This document shows, piece after piece, positions 41,901 to 53,900 of a stretch of DNA of 64,000 nt. The position numbers and the translations under genes were made by a program. The stretch is from assembly GCA_022495995.1 (NCBI GenBank), contig JAFEMH010000737.1, forward strand, positions 327,501 to 391,500, given 5' to 3'. Every line of letters starts with the position of its first letter. The stretch's first letter is position 1. Source of the DNA: Adenophora triphylla var. japonica. Lineage: Eukaryota; Streptophyta; Magnoliopsida; Asterales; Campanulaceae. The notes under the pieces are model-generated. The model ran no database searches. It saw nothing but the letters and a program-made list of their open reading frames with translations, and was not told the DNA's origin.

Positions 41901-44900
41901 AAATAATATTACATATCCAAGTAAATAGAGATGTATACCTTATAGTACTATATACAATAAATAGTAATTTGGTTATGTAACTGACTAAATTATTTGGTCA
42001 TTTAATTAAGTACATGTATCATGTATTGTTTACTTAGAATAGTACATGCACCAATTAAATGGAAGTTATAATTTAGATATGAAAATGTATGAGTATAAAA
42101 AGAATAATTAAGGTTAAAGATAAATTCAAATTCAATAGATATGTAAAGAGTTGATTAATAATGTGAAAAATATAGTCATCATGAATTGATTTATGAAAGT
42201 TATAGTTTAGAATCACTTTCATCTTTTCTCTATATACATAATATTAGGATAAGTATTATAGAAGAAATCATATAGCTAATAGAGGTGTCAAGTGAAAGCA
42301 TAAAATACTCAAGAATTGTAAAGTCACACAAGATAAAAATTGTGTATCTTTAGAGAAACATTGGTGAAAACACAATTACATTATTATCTTTGTTGACTAA
42401 TGTGCATACATGGAACATCAAAGGTTAATGAATAAGTCTAGTTCATGAATATGTTAGTACATGAATAAAGTAGTACATGTATCTCTTAAGGATAAGTTAG
42501 AGATCATGGAAAGTCATTCTAGAATTATCTTATGTCTAGTATAAATAGTCATGTAATTGTTGATGCAAAGTATGAGTTGAGAAATACAAAATATAGTTTC
42601 TCTTCTACATCTCCTACTCCATCTCTCTCCATATAATTTCAGCCCTTATAATACATTCTTTACTACCTTCCGATCCTAACAAGTGGTATCAGAGCTTCGG
42701 TTCTGTTGAAGGTAGTTAAAAAAAATTCAGTTTGTCAATATGGCGAACTCGAGTGATTCACCTCCTATTCCAATATTTGCCGGTGAGAATTACGATCATT
42801 GGGTCGTGAAGATGAGAACAATCTTTATTTCCAAAGATTTGTGGGAATACATTGAAGATGGTTTTGAAGAACCCGAAAATCCGAGGGCATTGGATGATGT
42901 AGGAAAGAAGAAATTGAAGGAGGATCGAAAGAAGGATGCAAAGGCTCTCTCATTTCTCCAACAAGGTGTCTCAACGGAGTTGTTTCCAAGAATTATGAGA
43001 GCAACCACTTCTAAAGAAGCATGGGAGATTCTTGAAAGGGAGTTCCAAGGCGATTTGAAGGTAAAAAATGTTAATTTTCAAACTTTTAGGAGAGAGTTGG
43101 AGAATTTGAAAATGAAAGAGAATGAAAGTATTAAGGATTATTATACTAGAGTGACGGATATCATTAATCAAATGCGAGGGCTTGGTGAAGCGGTTGAAGA
43201 TAGTAGAGTTGTTGAAAAAATTCTTGTTAGTTTGCCTCCTAAATTTGATGCTATGGTGTCTATTATTGAGGAAACTAAGGATATTGCTTCCTTGACCGTT
43301 CAAGAGTTGATGGGCTCTTTAAAGGCTCATGAGAAGAGGTTAGAAAGACACTCCGAAAAAGTCAATTGAGAGTGCTTTCCAATCTAAGCTCAATTTGGGT
43401 GAGAGTTTTTGAAAAAAATGGTGAAAGGAGTGATAAAAAAGGAGAGTCATTTAGAGGCGGTAGAAATGGTGGCGGCCAAGGTAGAGGTCGTGGTAGAGGC
43501 TTTAGAGGAGGAGGAAGACATAATTTTGATGGGGGTAGACAAAATTTTGAGCGTGGTGGAAATTCACAAAATTCTCAAGGTTGTAAAATTTGTGGAAAAA
43601 GTGGTCATAGTATTGATGATTGTTGGTTCAAAGGCAAGCCAAAGTGTTATCGTTGTCAAAAATTTGGGCATAAGGAGAAGGAGTGTAGAGTGAAAAATCC
43701 ACAACAAACGACAAATTTTTTGGAGGAAAAAGAAAGTGAAGGTAATATGTTTTATGCTTGTCAAAGTGCAACGGAGTACAAGAATGATGTGTGGTATTTG
43801 GATAGCGGTTGTAGCAATCATATGACCGGAGATAAATCAATTTTTGTGGCTATGGATACTTCCATAAATTCACAAGTGAAGATGGGAAATGGAGCTACGG
43901 CAAAGGCGCAAGGAAAGGGTACAATTTGTGTGCAAACAAAGAAGGGGTCCAAGTATATTCATGATGTTTTGCTTGTTCCGGAGTTGGATCAAAATTTGTT
44001 GAGTGTGGGGCAGCTTGTGGAGCATGGTTACATGGTGAATTCAAAGATAATTGTTGCAAGATTTTTGATAAAAATGATGCACAACAGTTGGTTGCTTGTA
44101 TCAAGATGGAGAGAAATCAAAGATTTCCGCTTATTTTCAAGTACGGTGAAAATATGGCTTTAAAAGCTCACATTCTTGAAGATTCGTGGTTGTGGCATAA
44201 AAGACTTGGGCATTTGAATTTTCATAGTCACAAGATGCTTCAACAAAAGAACATGGCTCAAGGTCTTCCGAAGATTGAGGAGGTTCATGGAGTATGTGAA
44301 GGATGTGCTCTTGGAAAACATCATCGTGAATCTTTTCCGAAAGGTGGAGCATGGCGTGCAAAGGAAAAATTGGAGCTTGTTCATACGGATGTGTGTGGTC
44401 CAATGGATAATCCAACTCATGCCAACAATAGGTACTTTATTCTCTTTATTGATGATTTTACTCGCATGACTTGGGTTTACTTCATGAAGCAAAAATCTGA
44501 GGTGTTGTACATTTTTAAGAAATTTAAGGCTCTTGTTGAAAAACAAAGCGGACATTTTATTAAATTTCTTAGAAGTGATAGAGGCAAGGAATATAATAAT
44601 AATGAGTTTGACAAGTTTTGTGCGGATGAAGGGATTGATAGGCAACTCACAGTTCGTTATACTCCGCAACAAAATGGAGTAAGTGAACGGAAGAATCAAA
44701 CAGTTGAAGAAATGAGCAAGTCTATGCTACATGCAAAAGGATTGCCAAAGAGTTTTTGGGGTGAAGCTGTGAATACAGTTGTGTACTTGATTAATAGAAG
44801 TCCCACAAAGGCCTTGTACAACAAAACACCATTCGAAGCTTGGAGTGGAAGAAAGCCATCATTGAGGCACTTGAAGGTGTTCGGGTGTATTTGCTATTCG

Positions 44901-47900
44901 CAGGTTCCGAAAGAAAAAAGAAGAAAGTTGGATGAAGCAAGTGAAAAGTGTATCTGTATTGGGTACAGTTCCATGTCTAAAGGCTATCGAGTTTGGAGCT
45001 TGAAAGATAACAAAGTGTTGATCAGTCGAGATGTGTTGTTCGATGAAAATACTTCTTGGGATTGAAAGAAAAAGGGAACTACAAATGGTGGAGTTTTTCA
45101 AGATAATAGTGAAAGTGATGTTGAAAATGAAGATGAAAATGTTGAAGATGAAGTTCATTCCGTTCCAAATGAAAGTCCACCAGATTCACCAAATAATTCA
45201 AGTTCAAGTTCATTTTCTCTCGGTTCTGCAGGAAGAAGGGGGAGTTTGCAAGAAATAATGGCAAGATGCAACTTTTGTGTCTTGGAACCAGAAAATTTTG
45301 AAGAAGCTTTCAAGGAGAAAGATTGGAGAAAAGCTATGAAAGAGGAGATTCAAGCCATAGAGAAGAACAAGACTTGGGAGCTAGTTGAGAAGCCGAAAGA
45401 AAAGGAGATCATTGGAGTGAAATGGGTCTACAAAGTGAAGTTGAATTCGGATGGTTCGGTCAAGAGAAAGAAGGCAAGGTTGGTGGCTAAAGGCTATACA
45501 CAACAGCCCGGAGTTGATTTTAATGAAACTTTTACTCCGGTGGCTAGGCTTGATACCATTCGAGCTCTTATTTCAATAGCAGCCCAAAAATCATGGAAGC
45601 TCTATCAATTGGATGTTAAATCAGCCTTTTTGAATGGAGAATTGGAGGAAGAAATCTATGTGGAGCAGCCACAAGGTTTCATGCACAAAGGTGAAGAGAA
45701 CAAAGTGTACAAGTTGAAGAAGGCGTTGTACGGGTTGAAGCAAGCACCTCGTGCTTGGTATAGCAATATTGACTCTTATTTTGCTCAAAAGGGGTTCGAG
45801 AAGAGCAAAAGTGAGCCAACTTTGTCGTGAAAACAGAAGGTACATCTATTCTCATTGTTGCTCTTTATGTTGATGATTTGCTTTATACCGGTAACAATGA
45901 GAAGATGATTCTTGATTTTAAGAAGGATATGATGAAAAGATATGAGATGAATGATATGGGTTTGCTAAATCATTTTCTTGGTATGGAAATTTATCAAAAT
46001 AAAGATGGTGTATTTATTTGCCAAAAGAAGTATGCTGAAAATATTTTGACAAAGTTTGGGATGGATGATTGCAATCCTACGGCAACACCTCTCATTGTGA
46101 GTGAGAAGTTGTTGAAAGATGATGGTGCGAAAAAGGTTGATGCCTCTCTCTATAGGAGTTTGGTTGGAAACTTATTGTACCTCACGGCTACAAGGCCGGA
46201 TATAATGTTTGGTGCAAGTTTGTTGTCAAGATTTATGCAAGATCCAAGTCAAAACCATTTTGGAGCGGCAAAGAGATTGTTGAGATATATTAGGGGAACT
46301 ACAAATTTTGGCATCAAGTATGAGAAGAAACCAAGAGTGAAGTTGTTTGGTTATTGTGATAGTAATTGGGGAGGTTGTGTTGATGATATGAAGAGCACCT
46401 CTGGTTATGCATTTTCACTTGATTCGGGTATGGTTTCTTGGTCTTCAAAGAAACAAAAATCAGTGGCTCAATCATCGGCCGAAGTTGAGTATGTTTCAGC
46501 TGCTATAGCTACTTCTCAAGCTATATGGTTGAGAAAATTTTTGGAGGATGTTGGTGAGTGTCAAAAGGATGCTACTATAGTTTTTTGTGACAATAAATCT
46601 GCAATTGCTATGGCAAAGAATCCAATTTATCACAGTCGGACTCGTTATATTGCAATTAAACATCATTTCATTCGAGAAGCCATTGAAGAAGGTGAGATCG
46701 AGCTCAACTATTGCAAGAGTGAGGAGCAAGTGGCGGACATTTTTACAAAGGCACTTTCTAGAGAAAAGTTCCAACAATTAAGGGAGCTTCTTGGAGTTGT
46801 GGCATCACATTAAGGGGGAGTATGTTGACTAATGTGCATACATGGAACATCAAAGGTTAATGAACAAGTCTAGTTCATGAATATGTTAGTACATGAATAA
46901 AGTAGTACATGTATCTCTCAAGGATAAGTTAGAGATCATGGAAAGTCATTCTAGAATTATCTTATGTCTAGTATAAATAGTCATGTAATTGTTGATGCAA
47001 AGTATGAGTTGAGAAATACAAAATATAGTTTCTCTTCTACATCTCCTGCTCCATTTCTCTCCATATAATTTCAGCCCTTATAATACATTCTTTACTACCT
47101 TCCGATCCTAACAATCTTCTCTCTAACTCTCTCCAACCAAGACACCTCTCTCTTTTTCGACCCAATTTCATGGTGTCATTTTCATCCGCAAATTAATATG
47201 CTAACAAGCTTCTCAGTTAAGAATATTTCTTCCTTCCCATCATCATTCTTTTCATTGTTTTTTTTCTTTTGATTGAAATTTGATCTTCGTATTTTATATA
47301 TATTTATTTATTTATTTGCTTTAAATTTTGTTTTGGGTCAAGTACTTTGATTTAAATAGCTTCACTTTGATTTATATTTGTCATTATTTTTTATTGGGAT
47401 TTGATTTTGTGTTTTTTTTTCTTGCTTTGCCTTTGTTTTTTATTTAGATATTGATTTAGTTTTTTGTTTTAATATGTTATTGTAAATTTTATATTTTTAT
47501 TTTATTCGTTGTTTATGAATATTTTGATTGCTTGTGAATTCTTTATTTTTCATTATTTTTTTTATAGATATTTGAACTTTTGTTTTTCTAATTATACATT
47601 TTATTTTTCGTATATATTTTGTTTTGATATTGATTTTCATTTTCATTTTATTTATTTATTTTCATATTTGTTTTGATTTTATTTGTTTCTTTTGTCAATT
47701 TTGTTTAACTTTGTGTTGTTTTGATTTTCATTATTATTTTAAATTTGAATAAGATTTTATTTTATTTATTTATTTACTTTTTATTTGTTTTTGTTTCGTT
47801 TTTTTATTAATTTTGTTTATAATTTTGATTTTTGTAATAATATTTCTTATTTATTCAAGTTTTAATTGTTGTTTTTGTCTATGTTATTATATTTGTTAAT

Positions 47901-50900
47901 ATTAATTTTTATTGTGTTTGCTAATGATTTTTTGTTTTGATATTGATTTAAATTTTAGTAATGTTTTTCTCTTTTGTTTATTTCCTTCTTTTGATTAATT
48001 TTGTGAATGATTACTTTTTTACTATTTTTTAATTTTAATAAGATTTTGTTGTATTTTACTTTTAATTGTTTTCTTCGATTTTTATTTTGTCATATTGATT
48101 TTTAGGTTTAGTTGTGACTTTTTTGTTTATTTGTTTATTTGTATATTTTTGTTATGTTTGTGGGTGATTAATGTTATTGTTTTTTGTTTATTTCATTCAC
48201 ATTTCCTCTTTGTATTTATTTATTTTTTTTTACTAAGATTTTACATTTTTTTCTTTTATTATGCATTTTGTTTTGATATTGATTTTTCTATTTGTTGTGG
48301 TTTTTTTTTTTTTTTGCTTTTGCCTATTTTTATTATGTTTGTAATTGGTTAATTTTATTATGATTGATTTTAGCTTTATTTTGATTTTGTGTAGTTTATT
48401 TGGTGCTTTAATATACTGTTTTGATAATGTTGGTGAATGATTATTTTATTTATTGTTTTTTTTATCTATTTCAATTATATTATTGAATAATTCTTTTTTA
48501 ATTTTTTCCTTCTAATTACGACTTGATTTTTGTATATCTTTTTGTTTTTTGATTTGATTTTAATGTTTATTCAAATTTTATCTATTATGTTTTTCTATGT
48601 TAATCGTGTTTTTGAATGTTTATTCTTTTTCCTTTTTTTTCATTTGATTAAAATTTAATTATTTGAGTAATGATTTATAAATTTTAATATCTTCTTGATT
48701 TTCAATAATTTAGATTTTGCATCAAGGTTATTTATTAATGCACCTTTATCAAAACAAAGGCAATATAAAAAATAATCATCCAATGCTACTGGAGGTTGAA
48801 GAAAATGGAGAAAACAAATAAGATAAAGTAGAGAAAGGGGAAAATCTTCAATTGAAATGTATATGATTGTCCCCAATGAATTATTAGTATGAAATTGTAA
48901 TCTTCTTTTAAAGTTTATGAAATTTTGTACATAAAATTTGCAATTGTTTATGTCCATTTATGTTGCTAACATTAACTACGATTTCTAATTTTAGACAGTA
49001 GTAACAAATTATGTGATATTATTTATTTTGACTTATTTACAAAATTTCAGCGAGAAGTTAAATTACTTGAATATAGTTCAATGATATTAATATGTGTAAA
49101 AGGATCAAAGATAAGTATCTACGAGTTGGTCTTATGAAAAACGCGTTATTTTCTAAGGTTAAGGAAAAACCATTTTTACACTGGCACTTAATAATACACG
49201 CACTGACACTTTTTTTTATACTAATACTTACACTTTTTTTTATACTAATACTAGCACTTTGTTACATATGCACCGACACTTTTTATACTGGCACAATATA
49301 TATGCACTGGTATTCTTCACACTGACACTATTTTACTCTAACACTGGCACTTTGTTACACATGCACCAGGACTTTTTATACTGGCACAATATATATGTAC
49401 TGACACTCTTCACACTGTCACTCTTTTACTCTTAATACTGACACTTTGTTACACATGCACTGGCGCTGAGTTTCTGGACAAAGGGAGCGATCGCGCCCAT
49501 CCTTGGGGCGATCGCGCGGTGCCGTTCTGTGGAGATGGGCGCGATCGCACCCTAGGAAGGGGCGATCGCACCTTAGGACTTTTTACTGGCACTCTTTTAC
49601 ACAAATACCGATACTTTTTTACACATGCACCGGCACTTCTTTACACTGCCACCAGCTGGAGAAACAAAACACGTTTTTTTTCTAAGCTTAAGGAAAAATG
49701 CGTTTTTTGTAAGATTTTGACAGTATCTAATGTTTTTTTTTTGGAAATATCAGAGGTAGAAATAATATTTCGTTTATATTTATATGAATGTAAGTTAGAA
49801 TTGAATAGTCACTCTTTATCATCATGATTACATGCATATTTTATCTAAATATCTAATTATTTCAAACCAATTAGAATAATAAATGTTGGAATATGAAGTC
49901 TAAGTTAGTTAAAATTTATTTGATACATGCATGAATGCATCTAATTAATGACAATAGAGTTACTAATATTAAGTGTAAGTTAGAATAATAAATGTTGAAA
50001 TATGAAGTGTAATGTAGTTAAAATCCTTTGATACATACATGCATGAATACACTTACAAATAAGATTTAAGAAGATGAAGGTTTATATTTTGAAAAATTTA
50101 ATGATTATGTGATCATATTCATTATTGCTCGACTCCACTAATTATGACTAGGTATAATATAATGTTCAAAAATATGGAATTTGAAGATAAAATATATCAA
50201 TCGTTTCATGGAGATACATAATGAAATTTAAATTCTTTCTTTTTGTTGTAAATCTCATTTTCATGGGTTATTTAGTTTCACAATAACATATGATTAATTT
50301 TGTTATTTTGTCAATAATTGTTTTTTTTTCTTTTTCATCTCAATGTATTTCTGTATTTTTAAATTGCCCATTACTCTCCTTAATTAATATGTGTAATAGA
50401 ATAAAAGATAATTATTATCTAATGTGTTAAGAGTTATTCAAAAATTATAAAAATCATAAAAGAAAATAAAAAATGAAAATCACATTTTTTTTCATATATA
50501 TAGAGAGTGAATGTAATTGACAATTGAATACTCACTTTGTATATCTACATTCTTTATTTTCGACAACCTACATCACTGATCGGAGGAATTTTGAAAATTT
50601 TCTAACATCTTGAGAGGAATAAGTTATATATTAACCTTCTCAAATTCAATTTTATCCCAAACAAAATAATTTTTTCTATTTTTCATCAACGTGAAATAAA
50701 ATCTTATAATCTTATATGAAAATCAAAGCTCAGTCAATTAGTCAAAAGTAACATAAAAGCTACCCGTGCGAAGCACGGATCTTCACCTAGTTTCTTATTA
50801 AAAGATGAACGGTTTCAACAACATGTTATGACCTCTTGATAGGTTGGTTTTCTTAGACATCAAGTCACTAGTGTGATAGGTGGACTGCTGCAATCTATCA

Positions 50901-53900
50901 TAGGCACATGTAGAGGCATTCTAATCTAATGCATGTGCTCGGTCTCTTCTACCAGATACGGATATTCAAAGGAAAGATTTGTCTGGTCATTGATATCTGC
51001 TGTTGGAATCTTTTGTCTTGGTTCTGGTGCTACAATTGTTCATGGAGTTCAGAACTTGTGGACTTCACAGGTTATTCAGAATAGTTTCTTCACAAATATC
51101 AAGCATTGTCATTCTCATATTGCAGTTTGATCCTTATTGATTCTTATGGATTTTCTTCAGGCCCCCCAAAATATTACATATGCAGCTTTGGTACTTGGTG
51201 GCTCATTTATTATTGAAGGTGAGTCTATGTAATACTTTCGATTGATGAATTGTTGGAAGTATTTTTCGTATTCATGACCTTCCTTTTCATCTTTTATCCT
51301 CTTATATACTTTACATCTCTATAGGTGCTTCTCTTGTCGTGGCCATAGATGCTGTCAGAAAAGGTGCAGCTGCAGAAGGCATGAAATTTATGGACTATGT
51401 CTGGCGTGGTCATGATCCCACTGCTGTTGCAGTCATGACAGAGGTAGTAATAGCAAATGGCAGATTTTATCTTACTTTATTTAATTTTGAGTGAGGGAGC
51501 AGATGATAATAGTATCAGCGTTCAAATTCTTGAACGAAATATATGGAAAGACGTAAATGGGCTAGGACATCTTGTTAATTTTAAGAAACAGATTCATCAC
51601 GTTAAGGAATCTAGAGTTTTGTTTGTCATTTAAACAATTTTCTCTTGGTCCAGAAAGTAGGCATCTGAATATGCAAACCTTGTCTAGGAAGCAATTTAAC
51701 AAGGTAAATTGGTGATATTGCTGTACCATTGTGGTATCACACTTACCTCAAGTATTGCTTTCACTTCTTTAAAGATAATCTTAGTTAACAACTAATAATT
51801 TCATGTAAGCATTGTTATGCATTGCAGTAAGTGTGATGCGTCTACTCCACTGTAGTCCCCTTGATGTGACTCCAACTTAATATGGTTTCCCCAACGTGAA
51901 TGCATACATATAGATGCACTCATGCCTTTTGAATGATCCAGTATTCTTATTGCTTTCTGTTATGACTTTTGAATTATGTTTATGTGCAGGATGGTGCTGC
52001 AGTAACTGGCCTTCTCATTGCGGGTGCTTCATTGATTGCTGTGAATGCCACTGGGAATGCAATTTATGATCCCATTGGTTCAATAATAGTGGGCAACCTT
52101 CTTGGAGTGGTATATGATATGCAAATACGTGCTCCTTTTCATGATTCTATAAACTCATCAAACTATCATTATATTAAGTCCTACCCAAAATAATGGAAAT
52201 ATTAGGCATTCTTCAAGCTTGTTCAGTAAAGCTAAGAGGTTTTCCATCTAAAATCCATATTATTTCTTTTGGCCACAAAGCCACATCCACAAACAAATGG
52301 TTATGAACATGGTGGATGTCTTGCTACATTGCCTTATCCTAACAATCATTTATATTGAGTGATCACTCTTCGACAAGGCTTAGGAATTATCTGAGTCCCA
52401 TGCTTCCCATCAAATTAAGCTACCACCTAATCGTACATAGTAACTCGTATGTATTACCAAGTTGTAAAACCATTTTATTTATTCCCCTTTCTTGCAGTTG
52501 TTTTGATCAACTGCGCCTCTTCGACATTTAACCTTTTATGTTCTTCTGAAATTAACTCTGAGGATAACTGAAAAAATATGGAAGATACTAAACAATAGGG
52601 CGTCATCATTCACCACCATTTAGTCCGTACACTTTGTAATCCAGTCCATGTAGTGCTCGACAGGTGAAATGCAGGCCATAAATTAACTTTATAATCCTTC
52701 TGTGCTGCTTATATTAAAGCAGGAACCTGAATTAATTGTGAGTCAACTGTGAAGACATTTGTTGGTTTCACCCATAAAAGTTTAATTGCTTCAATATGTC
52801 ATCATCAGCAATAGAATGTCTTTGGTGTGTTGTTCTTCTATAGTATAGAAGAATGAAATTTGGAATATCATGGTTTGACTGGACACTATTCAGATACTAT
52901 CCTTGCTTATCTAATATTGATCTTGCTTTCGAGTTACATGTCCAACTTGTTGGGATGTGGAGTCAAAACCATGGATAAAGGGATTTGAACCGCGGTCGGA
53001 GGAGTTGGTGAAGAAATTCGTCGAAGGGGACTGTCGAGCTGGGCGACCGCCCAAGGTGGTGATGGGCGACCGCCCAGTTGCACAGAAGGTATGGCTCGGG
53101 GATTTCCAACTTGGGCGACCGCCCATGGCGTGGTGGGCGACCGCCCACGTGACGGGGAGGATATTTCTGCAGCTGATTTGTTTCCTACTTTGACAAGATC
53201 TCCTCCTTCATTGGTGATTCCTTTTGATAGTAGTATTTGGATAGAAAGAAGATTACTTTCTTGAGTAGGAATTCGAATATTACTAGGATTTGATTTATTG
53301 TTCTCTATAAATACATGTGATAGCCTAGAAACAAATTGTAACATCTGAAAATATTAGAGAGAATATTTTGGCTTGGTAGCGCCCCCGGACGTAGTTGTTG
53401 TTGCAACGAACCGGGTTAACAATTCTTGTGTGTTCCTTTGTGTGTGATTTACTTTTCGTGTGTGTTGCTCTTATTATTACTTCTAAGCTTGGGCCGTTCA
53501 CGCGTGAATTCACAACCAGTATCGAGCCTTTGGTTTTGTCGAATCATTGGTTGGCTGGTTTTTTGCTATGGATTTCTTGGGAGCTTTGGAGGATGGTAAT
53601 AAGGTGTTGATCGAAAAGTTTGATGGGACGGATTTCAATTTTTGGAAGACACAAATCGAGGATGTTCTGTGGAACAAGGATTTGTATCTACCATTAAAAG
53701 AAAAGCCGGCGGACATAGAGGAAGCAAAATTCGAAATCTTGGATCGGAAAGCGTTAGGGCTTGTTAGGCAAACGTTGACCAAGGATGTGGCGAAGAATGT
53801 TTTGGAGGCGAAGACTACCATGGAGATGTTACGATGTTGGCGAGCATGCGAGGCACCATCGGCGGCGAATAAAGCTCATCTAATGAGGAAGCTGTTGAAC

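Larger units (their letters stand above)
42391..47113 (+). mobile_element. Ty1/copia LTR retrotransposon in MTPC4 intron 4
   Basis: Complete 4723-bp insertion in the same direction as the host gene. Its 291-bp LTRs (42391-42681, 46823-47113) differ at only four sites, all transitions (about 1.4 percent). The target duplication ATCTT lies at 42386-42390 and 47114-47118. The primer site TGGTATCAGAGC is at 42684-42695 and the polypurine tract AAGGGGGAG at 46812-46820. Domain order is gag, knuckle, protease, integrase, reverse transcriptase, RNase H, which defines copia. The reading frame is broken in at least four places. Short LTRs and gag style suggest an Ivana-like lineage, but that is tentative. 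Confidence 0.95.
42227..50790 (+). mobile_element. Probable Helitron filling MTPC4 intron 4
   Basis: The 3' end is strong: a CCGTGC-GAA-GCACGG hairpin (50764-50778) lies 12 bases before a terminal CTAG (50787-50790), followed by T. The 5' end is tentative: TCTCTATATACATAATATTA at 42227 looks like plant Helitron 5' termini, but the preceding base is T, not the expected A. If right, the copia element at 42391-47113 was inserted into it. No Rep/helicase gene was found, so it is non-autonomous. Confidence 0.5.

Noticed and set aside
52911..53344. Open frames over the LTR palindromes of the gag-only element
   Set aside because: They duplicate exactly in the other LTR at 55107-55395, run through the promoter region and lack domains.
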